From Cyanophora paradoxa (lineage: Eukaryota; Glaucocystophyceae; Cyanophorales; Cyanophoraceae): DNA of 64,000 nt. This document shows positions 13,101 through 23,806 of this stretch, one piece after another (the first letter of the stretch is position 1; each line of letters starts with the position of its first letter). The position numbers were made by a program, and so were the translations under genes. A model generated the notes under the pieces. That model made no database searches and had not been told where the DNA came from. It worked only from the letters and a program-made list of their open reading frames with translations. Location of the stretch: NCBI GenBank assembly GCA_004431415.1, contig QPMI01000553.1, positions 62,001-126,000 of the forward strand. Direction: 5' to 3'.

Positions 13101-16100
13101 AGCAGCAGCAGCAGCAGCGGCAGCGCTGGGAGGGGGCGGAGGAGGCGCCCCCGCCGATGGTGGCGGAGGAAGAGGCGCAGGCCGAGGCGCGCCGGCGGGA
13201 GGAGGAGGCGGCGGCGGCCGCGGCGGAGGCCGAGGAGGGGGAGACGGAGGAGGAGGAGGAGGGCGAGGCCTTCGAGGTCGTCGACGTCCGCAACAAGGAG
13301 GAGATCGACGAGAAGGTGCGCCGGGCGCGAACGAAGCGAAGCGGCCGCCCGTACCCCCCGTCAGAGCCGCCGACCTAGCCAAGCCAAATCTAGCCCATAC
13401 GAGGCTAGCGACGCTCGTGTTGGATTCGATAGTCGAATGCACCATACCCCCGTCAGAGCCAAATCTAGCCGAGCCGAATCGAGCCTACCGACGCTCGCGT
13501 TAGACTAGATGGTCGAGCCGAGCAGAGAACGCTCCTCTCCTCCCTGTTGTCGTCACGCTCTGAGCGCCCCCGCCGCCCGCCTCAGATCGGGTCGCTGCTG
13601 GACCCCGGGGAGCGGATGGAGGGCCGCTGGAACTGCGCCCGCTGCATGGGCCTCGACAAGGTGCGAGGGGGGGAGGCCCGCCGCGCCGGGGCGAGGCCCA
13701 GGCCCGCCCCGATCGTCCTTAGCTCTTTTATAACGTTAAAGGGTCTATAGGAGGTCCTAGAAAAAGAGTAGCACCGATTCCAACTAAAGCACTGCATTTA
13801 TGACGCCCCTGCGCGGCAGTGCGACGCGCTGCTGGTGGTGTGCGAGCGGCACCTCTACGTCATCGACAACTACCTGGTCTCCGAGTCCGGCGAGGTCCGT
13901 CCTTCCTTCCTTCTTTCCTTTCTTGTAGCGTGTTACGTGTTTCTCACTCCTTTGCTCGCAGGTCGTGGAGGTGGCGCCCGAGGAGGAGGGCTCCTGGGAC
14001 GACGGCGGCGCGGCGAGCGGCGGCGGCGGGGACGCGCGCGGGGCGTGGCCCGTCGACTGCTCCACGGAGGCCTCCCTGGGCGCCGCCGGCCCGCCGCTGG
14101 CGCCGGCCCCGGAGGAGGGCGCGGCGCTCGCGGGCGGCGGCGCGGGCGGCGTCGAGCACCGCGTGTGGAAGCGGCGCTGGGAGGAGGTGCGCGGGGCTCT
14201 CGAGGAGCTCTAGCTTGGAGCTCATAAGCTTGAAGCTTGGAGTTCTAGCTCACCGCTCTCCTTCTATCTTCCTCACTCTCCCTCCTTCGCCCCTTGGAAC
14301 TTGAAAAGGAGCTCTAGCTTGAAGCTTGGAACTTGAAGCTTGAAGTCTAGAAGCGCCAAGGATCTAGCTCACACCCGCCCCTCGCACCCTCTCTCAGGTG
14401 CGGGAGGCGCTGAAGCGGCGGTACGGGCTGCGCAACGTGGCGCTCGAGGTCTTCGGGACGGACGGGCGCGCCGAGCTCCTCGTCCTCCACCCCGCCGAGC
14501 GCGACCCCGCCCTCGCCCGCATCCAGGTCCGCACGCCCCCTCCGCGCTCCTTAACATAATTGTTTCGGCATGGAATAGCTCGCTTACATAACGTAACGTG
14601 GGGCAGCTCGCTAATTATCTAACTTCAACTGCCTCCACCACTGCCGCTAATTATTCTAACTGCCTCTAACTTCTAACTTCAACTGCCTCCTAACGTGGGG
14701 CAGCTCGCTAATTACCTAACTCCACTGCCTAACTATCTAACTCTTTGACTAGCTGCTGCGCTTTTCCCACTGCCTTGCTCACCTCGAACCCTTCTCAGGC
14801 CAAGGTGGCCGAGGCTGCGGGCCGCGCGGCGCCCTCGGGCGTGATGAGCGCCATGGGCCAGCGCGCCGCGGGGCTCGCCCTGGGCGCCGTCTCGGCCCTC
14901 GCGAGCGGCAACCCCCTCGCCGCCGCCGCCGCCGCCATCGGCGTCGGCGGGCCGCGCCCCCTCGTCGACGAGGCCGTCACGCAGCGCTGGGTACAGGGCG
15001 CCCTCTCCAACTTCGAGGTACGTATCCCCCGGCGCCTTCTTCCCCCCTCTCTCCCCCTTCCGCTAAGATCTCTGCGGCGCGCAGTACCTCATGTACATCA
15101 ACACGGTGGCGGGGCGGACGTACAACGACCTGACGCAGTACCCCGTCTTCCCCTGGGTCCTCGCCGACTACGCCTCCCAGGAGCTTGACCTGGAGGACCC
15201 GGCGAGCTTCCGCGACCTGTCCAAGCCGATGGGCGCGCTGGACGCCGGGCGCCTCGCGGTGTACGAGGAGCGATTCCTCGAGTGGGACCCCGCCGCCAAC
15301 GCCGTCGAGGTGCTCCCATCCCTCCTTAACCTTTCCTATCTATCTGTCTATTCCCTCCTAACTCTTCCTAACCTTGTCCCAGGTGCTGGCGCGCCCCGAC
15401 GGGAGCTCGGGCGACGTGGTGCGGCTCGAGGTCCCGGCCTTCCACTACGGCTCCCACTACTCTTCCGCCGGCATCGTCCTCTACTACCTCATCCGCCTCC
15501 AGCCCTACGCCTGGCAGGCGAGGCGGCTGCAGGGCGGCCGCTGGGACCACCCCGACCGCCTCTTCGACGCCGTCGACGAGACGTGGGCCTCCGCGTCGCG
15601 CCTGAACCTGTCCGACGTGAAGGAGCTGACGCCCGAGTGGTTCTACCTCCCCGAGTTCCTGGAGAACAGGGCCCGCCTCCCGCTCGGCCGCAAGCAGAGC
15701 GGCGCCGACGTCGCCGACGTGCGGCTCCCGCCGTGGGCGCGCGGCGACGCGCGGCTCTTCGTCCGGCGGCACCGGCAGGCCCTCGAGTCGCGGCACGTCT
15801 CCGAGCGCCTGCACGAGTGGATCGAGCTGGTCTTCGGGCACCGGCAGCAGGGCAAGGGCGCGCTGGCCGCCCGCAACCTCTTCCACCCGTTCACGTACGA
15901 GGGCGCCGTCGACATCGACGCGATCGCCGACCCCGTGCTCCGCGCGGCGACCGTCGCCCAGATCCACAACTTCGGGCAGGCGCCACGCCAGCTATTCTTC
16001 AGGGAGCACCCGCCCCGCCGCCCGGCGCCGGCCCCGGGGCCCGTCGGCTTCTTCACGCACCCGGAGCTCCTCACCGGCTCCCACAAGGGCGACGTCGCCG

Positions 16101-17695
16101 ACCCGCCCGTCGCCTCCATCACCTTCGACGCGGCGGCGTCGGCGCTGATCGCCACGGGCCGGCGCAAGGCGATCGTGCGGGGCGCCGGCCCCGACGCGCG
16201 CTACGTGAGCTGGGGCGAGGCCGACGGCGCCGTGCGGCTCCGCGCGCTCGACTCGGACCGGCCCGTCGCCGTCCTGCAGGCCCTCCACGACCGGCCCGTC
16301 TCCTGCGTCGCCGTCTCCGAGGACGGGCGCCTCCTCGTCACGGGCGGCGAGGACACCGTCGTGAACCTCTGGCGCCTCCCGGGGCCGTCCGGATCCGCCC
16401 GGGCCAGTCCTCCGCCCCTCCAGCAGCCCAGAGGCCGGCGGGGCGGCCGCGGGGAGCGGCGGCGCGCGGGCGCGCGGGAGCGCGAGGCGGAGCTGCTGGC
16501 GCGGCTCTGCTCGCACTACGCGCGGGTCACATGCGCCGCGATCAGCGTCGCGTGGTCCGTCGTCGTGAGCGGGAGCGAGGACCGGACGGCCATCCTGTGG
16601 GACCTGAACCGCCTGCGGTACGTGCGGCAGCTGCGGCGGCACGCGGGCCCTGTCGCCTGCGTCGCCGTCGACGAGGCGAGCGGCAACGTCGTCACGACCT
16701 GCGGGCCCACCGTGCTCGTCTGGTCCATCAACGGGGACTGCCTGGTGCGGCACGAGGCGGGGGCCGGCCCCGCCGAGTCGGTCACGGCGCTCGCCCTCTC
16801 GCGGGCCCCCGAGTGGCTCGACTGCAACGTCGTCATCACGGGCCACCGCGACGGGGCCATACGGGCGCGCAGCGGAGCCCGCCCTCCCCTGTCTTTATCT
16901 CCTTCTTGGACCTCTTCTGACCTCTTCCGGCCTCACTCAGATGTGGAGCGTGGCGTTCGACGGGGCGCGCGGGGCGCGGGCCGGCCCCCGCTACACGCTG
17001 CGGCTGCGGAGCGGCGAGTGGAAGGCCTCGTCGCGGGACCCCGCCGCCCCGGCCTCCCACGCCGCCGCCATCACCGCCTTCCACGTCTCCCAGTCCGCCC
17101 CGTCAAGCTTAATCTTAAGCTTAAACTTGCTTGAACTGACTCTTTCTTTCTTCCTCTTTCTCTCCAGGGACCAGACGAAGCTGTGGAGCGGGGACGAGGG
17201 CGGGCGGATCGTCTGCTGGGCCCTCCCCGACGCCCCCGTCGTCAAGCACTTCGAGAAGGCGGAGTTCGGGGACGCCTGCAACGCCTGCGGGCGCAAGTTC
17301 GGGCTGGCTCTGCTGGAGCGGCGGCACCACTGCCGCTCCTGCGGGCGCCTCTTCTGCGACGCCTGCTCCTCCCGCCGCACCGAGGTCGTCGAGCTGGGCT
17401 ACCTCACCCCGGCCCGCGTCTGCGACCCCTGCTACGCCACCCGCCACGCCGCCCTCCGCGCGCGCCTCTTCCACCCCGACGCCCCCCGCCCCTCCCCCTC
17501 CCCCGCCCCCTCCGGATCCGCCCCCACCCCCACCAGCACCGGTACCCGCCGCCCGCCGCCCCGGTCGCCCCGCCGGCGCCGGCGGAGCCTGCGGGCTCCG
17601 CCCGCGGCGGCCTCTCTGAGGATCAGCCGGAGGAGGCGCCGCCGCCGGTATCCTCGGGATCCCCAACCGGCGCCGTTTCAAGCTCCATCCTGTAG
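4124..17695 (+). CDS. ALFY/WDFY3-like BEACH-WD40-FYVE protein
   Basis: A giant scaffold protein of the BEACH family. The BEACH + WD40 + C-terminal FYVE order is that of ALFY/WDFY3, which acts in selective autophagy on PI3P membranes. The N-terminal helical region (about 4.2-7.4 kb) contains segments such as [14 protein letters not shown] and [14 protein letters not shown] concanavalin-like domain is at about 7.46-8.13 kb ([26 protein letters not shown]). Further helical exons run to 12.5 kb. A PH-BEACH domain spans about 13.6-14.5 kb ([17 protein letters not shown]). BEACH spans about 15.08-16.0 kb ([48 protein letters not shown]). WD repeats are at about 16.07-17.2 kb. FYVE is at about 17.25-17.45 kb, with R-R-H-H-C-R and four CxxC-type pairs. 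It has many introns. The exact start is unknown. The end is 17695 if a last intron changes frame, or 17927 if FYVE reads straight through. Confidence 0.85.
11152..11275. repeat. 53-bp tandem repeat, about 2.3 copies, in an intron of the BEACH gene
   Basis: The unit starts GCTTCCTCCGCGCGCTCTAG and continues through AGAAGCAAGGGAAGAAGCTC. It is repeated twice exactly, followed by a truncated third copy. It lies just upstream of the exon encoding [18 protein letters not shown] (from about 11357). Other introns nearby (11480-11640, 14215-14360) are similarly filled with AGCTT/TAGCT-type short repeats. Confidence 0.75.
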
Positions 17696-17927
17696 GTTTG
17701 AGAGTAGGTTTCAAGGCTCCGTGTATCAGTACCAACTTCTTCAATGTATGCATATCCCGCGGCCGATTGCGAGATTTGCGGGTTGGCGCCACGCGTACGC
17801 CGGCGCCTCGCTCGCGCTACGTATACGGTACCAGTCAAAATGCTGGCGTGGCCTGGTCATGACAGCTATAGGGGCAGTGCCTGGCACTTCTGAGAAGTTC
17901 CTGCGCCTGCTTGGTATTCAAATTTGA

Positions 17928-18815
17928 ATTCGCGAAATTTCTTTCAGGGGACTTTCAAGTTTATCGATATCAGGGTCCTCTAGATCTAGATCTAGATCTA
18001 CTAGGCTAGAGCTACGCGAGAATCGCGATCGCGAGCGGCGCCGGCGCGCCGGCGACTCGCGGCCCGCGGGCGAGATCGAGATGCCCACTTGCCAGGCTCG
18101 CGATCGAGCTCGTGGGATTATTGGATCGGAGTCGCCGAGTCGTGGCCGATACCATGCAGCGCTAGCCTGGCAGAGCCGCCACTGGCCCAGTGGGCCATGG
18201 CCAGATCTAGAAGCCTCTACTAGCCTCTAGTAGGCCCTCTACTAGTAGCCTAGTCTCCGATCATCGGATCTCGAGGCTCCGGATCCGCGACAAGATCTAA
18301 ACGGATTCTCAAGATCTTCTGGGGCTGGTCAATAACGGCGGATCGTCGACGGTTGTGGCCAAACTTGTGGGACGCTAGCTTTCATATGCGTTCAATCGCC
18401 TGGGCGTTATCTCACTGGCTCATGATCACACACTTATAAATGTGGAAAATCGGCTAGCGTTTCGGGGAAGATCTTGGTTGCCACTGCATGGTTGGCCGAC
18501 ACTTAGAAACAAAGCAATCTTATGAATCGATCGCGAAGATCGTATCTCACTGGCTCGTGCCAGATCATGACACATGGCCGACGTAGATTTCGAGAAATTT
18601 CGAGCATTTTTTCATATTTTCCAATGTTCTTAAATTTCCATCGCGATCGTTCAATCATCGTTGACGAGTCGGAATCGTCGACGATCGCGCGCGCGAGATC
18701 CGACTCGTGATCGGCGAGATATCGATCATATATAATAGTATATCGGCACTGATTCGAATTCTAGTACTAGTGCAGGCGCGTTAGAACCGGATACCCGGTA
18801 CCGTAACACACAATA
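17928..18815. other. Gene-free palindrome-rich intergenic DNA
   Basis: No coding exon is recognisable. The sequence is packed with 4-8 bp perfect palindromes: stacked AGATCT/TCTAGA units near 17980-18000, and GCGATCGC, GGCGCGCC, GAGCTC, CATATG and AATT/CCGG-type words throughout. It follows the BEACH gene and probably includes its 3' UTR. Confidence 0.6.
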
Positions 18816-19025
18816 TTATGTCATGCAAATTTATGTCGTTTTAAAACCCGAGCCTTCTCTATGCGAAATATGACGTCCCCAAATTATGTCGGCATGAACT
18901 TTTCATGATCAGGCTTGTATGGGGCGGTAAAAGTGGGGGGATACCTCATTGTGCGCCCCATTATGACGTCCCCAAATTATGTCGTTTTGTCAAGTTTTAG
19001 GCGACATAATTTCGGGACGACATAA
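18816..19025. mobile_element. MITE-like element, 210 bp, TTATGTC ends flanked by TA
   Basis: The left end reads TTATGTCATGCAAATTTATG and the right end is its imperfect inverse (CGACATAATTTCGGGACGAC then ATAA). Both ends are flanked by TA (18814-18815 and 19026-19027), as expected of a Tc1/mariner-type target duplication. Inside are several copies of TTATGTCG or CGACATAA. A 21-bp direct repeat beginning TGACGTCCCCAAATTATGTC occurs at 18871 and 18964. There is no ORF, so it would be non-autonomous. The family assignment is inference from the TA flanks and terminal inversion only. Confidence 0.5.
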
Positions 19026-19800
19026 TAAAGTACAGACCTTAATTTTCTGCATTACGGTAGTAGGGCCGGTACGTATACGTCCGCCCGCCGGTTCAAATTG
19101 CCGAGAGGCCGGCGGAATTCGGCAATTTAGCATCACTGCAATTGTTCATGGGGTAGTCTGTTTTCTGGATTCGGAGATCTGGATTCGGCGCCCGGCATGC
19201 CGCATGCGCAATTTGCCACGTCATGCATGCGCAATTCCGGTTTGGACGAATTCGGCAATTTTACTACGTACGCGGCAATTTTGTTACTATCATAGAATAC
19301 TCATGATCAGCCGGCGCCTGCGCATGCAGGCCTAGGCCTAGGGCCTGCAGCCTGCAGGGCAGTGCAGAGTCACACTGCAGACTGTGCAGGGCCTGCAGGC
19401 TGCAGGCTGCAGCCTGCAGCTGCATGCAGAGACCGTAGCCTACGTACGCGTACACTGTGACAGCGCCGGTAGTAGCTATATACTGTACTAGACTCACTGA
19501 GTCAGTAGACTCCGCATCGCAATTGAGTCCGCAATGCACGCTGCAGGCTGCACTGCGGACTCAGTGCGGAGTCTGCGGCACTGTGCACAGTGTGCAGCTG
19601 CATGCCAGCCTGGCAGCGGCCAGCCTGCAGCTGGCGCGCGGCGCCGGCCCTGGCCGGGCTGGCCCAGTGGCCCAGTACTAGTCACTGAGTGGCAGCGCCG
19701 CAGATCTAGATCTACCGGTACGTATATATACCGGTACCGTCTACGTACACGCTGAGCCTGACTCAGTGAGAAGAACTTCGGAACTTCGGAAGATCTAATA
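19026..19800. other. Palindrome-rich intergenic DNA with a CTGCAG cluster
   Basis: No coding exon is seen. CTGCAG occurs seven times between 19345 and 19419, embedded in overlapping CCTGCAGG/GCATGC/CAGCTG palindromes. Similar words continue to 19745 (TACGTA, ACCGGT, GGCGCC, TGGCCA). Much of the strand is close to self-complementary, so strong cruciforms or RNA hairpins are possible. Confidence 0.6.
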
Positions 19801-21612
19801 ATACAAGCAGGGGGGCTCCGCCCCCCCGCACCCCCCCAGTGTTATTTAGGAGTCTTTGATTTCTTGTGGTCTATTCTTCTTCTTCTACGTACTACTTCTA
19901 CTACTACTACTTATTAATTGAACAAAGAATGAGAATGAAGTACTAAAGTTGTAAAGACAGAACAGAAGAAGCTGAAGCACTGAACATAAAGAACACAGAT
20001 GTGAGTGCATGGAAGATGTAGAAATTAAACACTGATCATGTAATCTGGAAACAATGCACGAGATGCAATGTAGTCCAAAGCGAGGCTTCATCATTTATGG
20101 TTTGTCATGAAACACAGTGCTTTGCAATTGGTGTTTAATTCTTGGCTGGCAAAGAAATTAAAGGGCGATTTGATATTCTTAGCTATAGCTATAGCTTTAG
20201 CCAGGAAGATGAGAAGAAGAGCTAAAGCACTGAACAATTGCAAGAAGTTTGAAATTGCACACATGAATCTCTTGTGGTTCATGATCAATCGTATTACAAA
20301 GAACGAAAATGAAGCTGAAGCACTGAAGAAGAGAGCATTTCAGAACAGATCCAGAAACAATGAAGTGATCACAAAACAATACAAAAGAAGCACATGCAAT
20401 GTATACGTATTTCAAAGTTTTGATCATTTATGTTCTAGATCTGTCATCGAACATCGAGTTTTGGTGTTAAATACTGGCCATGGCTGGCAAAGCAAGGGCA
20501 ATCCTTAGCAGGAAAGTGGGCAAGAAGCTTGAACGTTAACATGTATTGCAGCAGTGATATACTGTCGAAGTCCCTGTAGCTTTGTACCCCTGTACCTCAG
20601 TCTGCCTGTACCCCCAATACACCACCTTGCCAGCTATCTAGCCTGGCAACACATTGCGGCACTGATCATGAACAATTGCAAGAAGCTTAAGAATTGAACA
20701 CTTCAATTGGCAACTTGGCAAAAACAACCTGGCAAGGTTGTAGAAGAATTGATCATGAACAAGTCAATCATTGATCATTTTATTTCATGCATGTAACACG
20801 CAACAATATTTTATGCATGCAATGATGCCATGATGAATAATGCATGCATCATGATCAATGTAAAGATCTAGATGCCACTGATCTAGATGTTAAACAAACA
20901 ATGCAAGTACAATCTCTTCAATTTCAATTTGGCAAGTTTCTGTTTTGTTTGTTGTGAATGTGTGAACGTTGTGTTAGTGTTGTGTTTTTTGTTTTTTGTC
21001 TTGTTTTGTTGTTTGTACATTGTGGAACATATGCTTTTCTTTTTGTTGTACATGCCAAGATGTTTAATGTATTATTTATTGTTTGCCAAGAATCGAACTG
21101 GTTCTGAATCGGCACTGAGCAATCAAGTGCACCACAGCACTAAAGGGACTTTCCATTGACAGAACTGCCGGATACCCAATTTCAGCCACAAAACTCCACT
21201 CTGTGGCAGATCTTCCCACTTCATACTTCCAAGCTCACTGGCAAGGGCAGCGGCTGCCGCTACTTTTTTTAAGAAGTCACAGAGTCATACATCACTCAGT
21301 GACTTTTCCTTCTCATGTGGAGCCTGTCTCAGTGACCACAGTGAGTCAAGGCAGCACTGGCAGCCTTCAAGTGCATATCGAATTGAGTATACCAATGAGA
21401 GCGACAACTCAACCACTGGCCTGCGATTCACAAGTTCCCCACTTACCAAACATGCTGGCACGACTGTTGGCAGCCCAGGCTGGACCACCCATGGAGCACA
21501 GTCCAGTCAGTGACTTTGACTGTTCGCACCGCTCTCAATGCTGGCAGTTTGAGTCTGCCGTAGTACTAAACGGAATTTTCTTCCAAGGGGAACATGGGTT
21601 AATCTACTATGT
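19801..21612. repeat. 1.81-kb tandem duplication, copy 1
   Basis: AT-rich sequence that begins with a G6/C6 hairpin (GGGGGGCTCCGCCCCCC at 19810-19826). It carries internal short repeats such as GCTGAAGCACTGAA and many CATGATCA/GCATGC words. It is followed immediately by a second copy. The small ORFs in it (up to about 150 codons) resemble no known protein and look non-coding. No transposase or clear terminal inverted repeat is visible. Its origin (mobile element, satellite or segmental duplication) is unknown. Confidence 0.85.
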
Positions 21613-23424
21613 ATACAAGCAGGGGGGCTCCGCCCCCCCGCACCCCCCCAGTGTTATTTAGGAGTCTTTGATTTCTTGTGGTCTATTCTTCTTCTTCTAC
21701 GTACTACTTCTACTACTACTACTTATTAATTGAACAAAGAATGAGAATGAAGTACTAAAGTTGTAAAGACAGAACAGAAGAAGCTGAAGCACTGAACATA
21801 AAGAACACAGATGTGAGTGCATGGAAGATGTAGAAATTAAACACTGATCATGTAATCTGGAAACAATGCACGAGATGCAATGTAGTCCAAAGCGAGGCTT
21901 CATCATTTATGGTTTGTCATGAAACACAGTGCTTTGCAATTGGTGTTTAATTCTTGGCTGGCAAAGAAATTAAAGGGCGATTTGATATTCTTAGCTATAG
22001 CTATAGCTTTAGCCAGGAAGATGAGAAGAAGAGCTAAAGCACTGAACAATTGCAAGAAGTTTGAAATTGCACACATGAATCTCTTGTGGTTCATGATCAA
22101 TCGTATTACAAAGAACGAAAATGAAGCTGAAGCACTGAAGAAGAGAGCATTTCAGAACAGATCCAGAAACAATGAAGTGATCACAAAACAATACAAAAGA
22201 AGCACATGCAATGTATACGTATTTCAAAGTTTTGATCATTTATGTTCTAGATCTGTCATCGAACATCGAGTTTTGGTGTTAAATACTGGCCATGGCTGGC
22301 AAAGCAAGGGCAATCCTTAGCAGGAAAGTGGGCAAGAAGCTTGAACGTTAACATGTATTGCAGCAGTGATATACTGTCGAAGTCCCTGTAGCTTTGTACC
22401 CCTGTACCTCAGTCTGCCTGTACCCCAATACACCACCTTGCCAGCTATCTAGCCTGGCAACACATTGCGGCACTGATCATGAACAATTGCAAGAAGCTTA
22501 AGAATTGAACACTTCAATTGGCAACTTGGCAAAAACAACCTGGCAAGGTTGTAGAAGAATTGATCATGAACAAGTCAATCATTGATCATTTTATTTCATG
22601 CATGTAACACGCAACAATATTTTATGCATGCAATGATGCCATGATGAATAATGCATGCATCATGATCAATGTAAAGATCTAGATGCCACTGATCTAGATG
22701 TTAAACAAACAATGCAAGTACAATCTCTTCAATTTCAATTTGGCAAGTTTCTGTTTTGTTTGTTGTGAATGTGTGAACGTTGTGTTAGTGTTGTGTTTTT
22801 TGTTTTTTGTCTTGTTTTGTTGTTTGTACATTGTGGAACATATGCTTTTCTTTTTGTTGTACATGCCAAGATGTTTAATGTATTATTTATTGTTTGCCAA
22901 GAATCGAACTGGTTCTGAATCGGCATTGAGCAATCAAGTGCACCACAGCACTAAAGGGACTTTCCATTGACAGAACTGCCGGATACCCAATTTCAGCCAC
23001 AAAACTCCACTCTGTGGCAGATCTTCCCACTTCATACTTCCAAGCTCACTGGCAAGGGCAGCGGCTGCCGCTACTTTTTTTAAGAAGTCACAGAGTCATA
23101 CATCACTCAGTGACTTTTCCTTCTCATGTGGAGCCTGTCTCAGTGACCACAGTGAGTCAAGGCAGCACTGGCAGCCTTCAAGTGCATATCGAATTGAGTA
23201 TACCAATGAGAGCGACAACTCAACCACTGGCCTGCGATTCACAAGTTCCCCACTTACCAAACATGCTGGCACGACTGTTGGCAGCCCAGGCTGGACCACC
23301 CATGGAGCACAGTCCAGTCAGTGACTTTGACTGTTCGCACCGCTCTCAATGCTGGCAGTTTGAGTCTGCCGTAGTACTAAACGGAATTTTCTTCCAAGGG
23401 GAACATGGGTTAATCTACTATGTA
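21613..23424. repeat. 1.81-kb tandem duplication, copy 2
   Basis: Head-to-tail copy of 19801-21612. Only two differences were noticed by eye: one C missing in a five-C run (about 22427) and one base change near 22926 (CGGCATTGAG for CGGCACTGAG). The junction shares ATACAAGCAG with the left boundary. The near-identity means a very recent duplication, or an assembly duplication. Confidence 0.85.
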
Positions 23425-23806
23425 GCAATATATAAGATCTCCAGACTCTGAGAGTCCTATATCACTGCCGCGGCGCAGTCACTGAGTCAGCAGACTCAGC
23501 ACTCACTGCAGCAGTACGTGCGCGCTTCGAGGCTCGCGACGTACGGTACTCGGCGATCATCGGACTCCGGGATCGGATCGCGAATCGCGCCTCGATCGCT
23601 CGAGTCGCATCGCCGGCGCCGAGTGTCTCAGCCTAGTATACTCAGCAACTCAGCTTGCGCGGCCGTGCACCGCGACCGCACTGGTATGATATTGATCGAT
23701 TATCAGCCGCAGCGAACGCAGGGGCTGACGCGCCCCAGCTTCTGACAGCGCCAGCTGCAGACTCTGGTCCTGGCCCGCCGCCGCAGCTGCAGCTGTCAAC
23801 GGACAC
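23425..23806. promoter_or_regulatory. Upstream region of the double-TIR gene
   Basis: GC-rich, palindrome-rich sequence (CGATCG, GAGCTC, GGCGCC, CAGCTG) between the tandem repeat and the ATG at 23807. No separate gene is seen. It presumably holds the promoter and 5' UTR of the TIR gene (inference). Confidence 0.4.

Noticed and set aside
17450-17927. Straight read-through of the FYVE frame to 17927 as the true C-terminus
   Set aside because: After the zinc finger the frame becomes Arg/Pro-rich and then translates AT-rich intergenic DNA. An end near 17695 after a last intron looks more natural, but this is unresolved.
17975-18005. Stacked AGATCT/TCTAGA sites as cloning-vector or linker contamination
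   Set aside because: The same palindrome-rich texture fills several intergenic regions of the window, so it is a genomic property.
20887-21661. Small ORFs in the 1.81-kb repeat (about 90 and 150 codons)
   Set aside because: Phe/Cys/Leu-rich or featureless translations with no domain, in AT-rich repeat DNA; likely non-coding.
19801-23424. The two 1.81-kb copies as LTRs of a retrotransposon
   Set aside because: They abut directly with no internal region, and no TG...CA ends, primer-binding site or polyprotein is seen.
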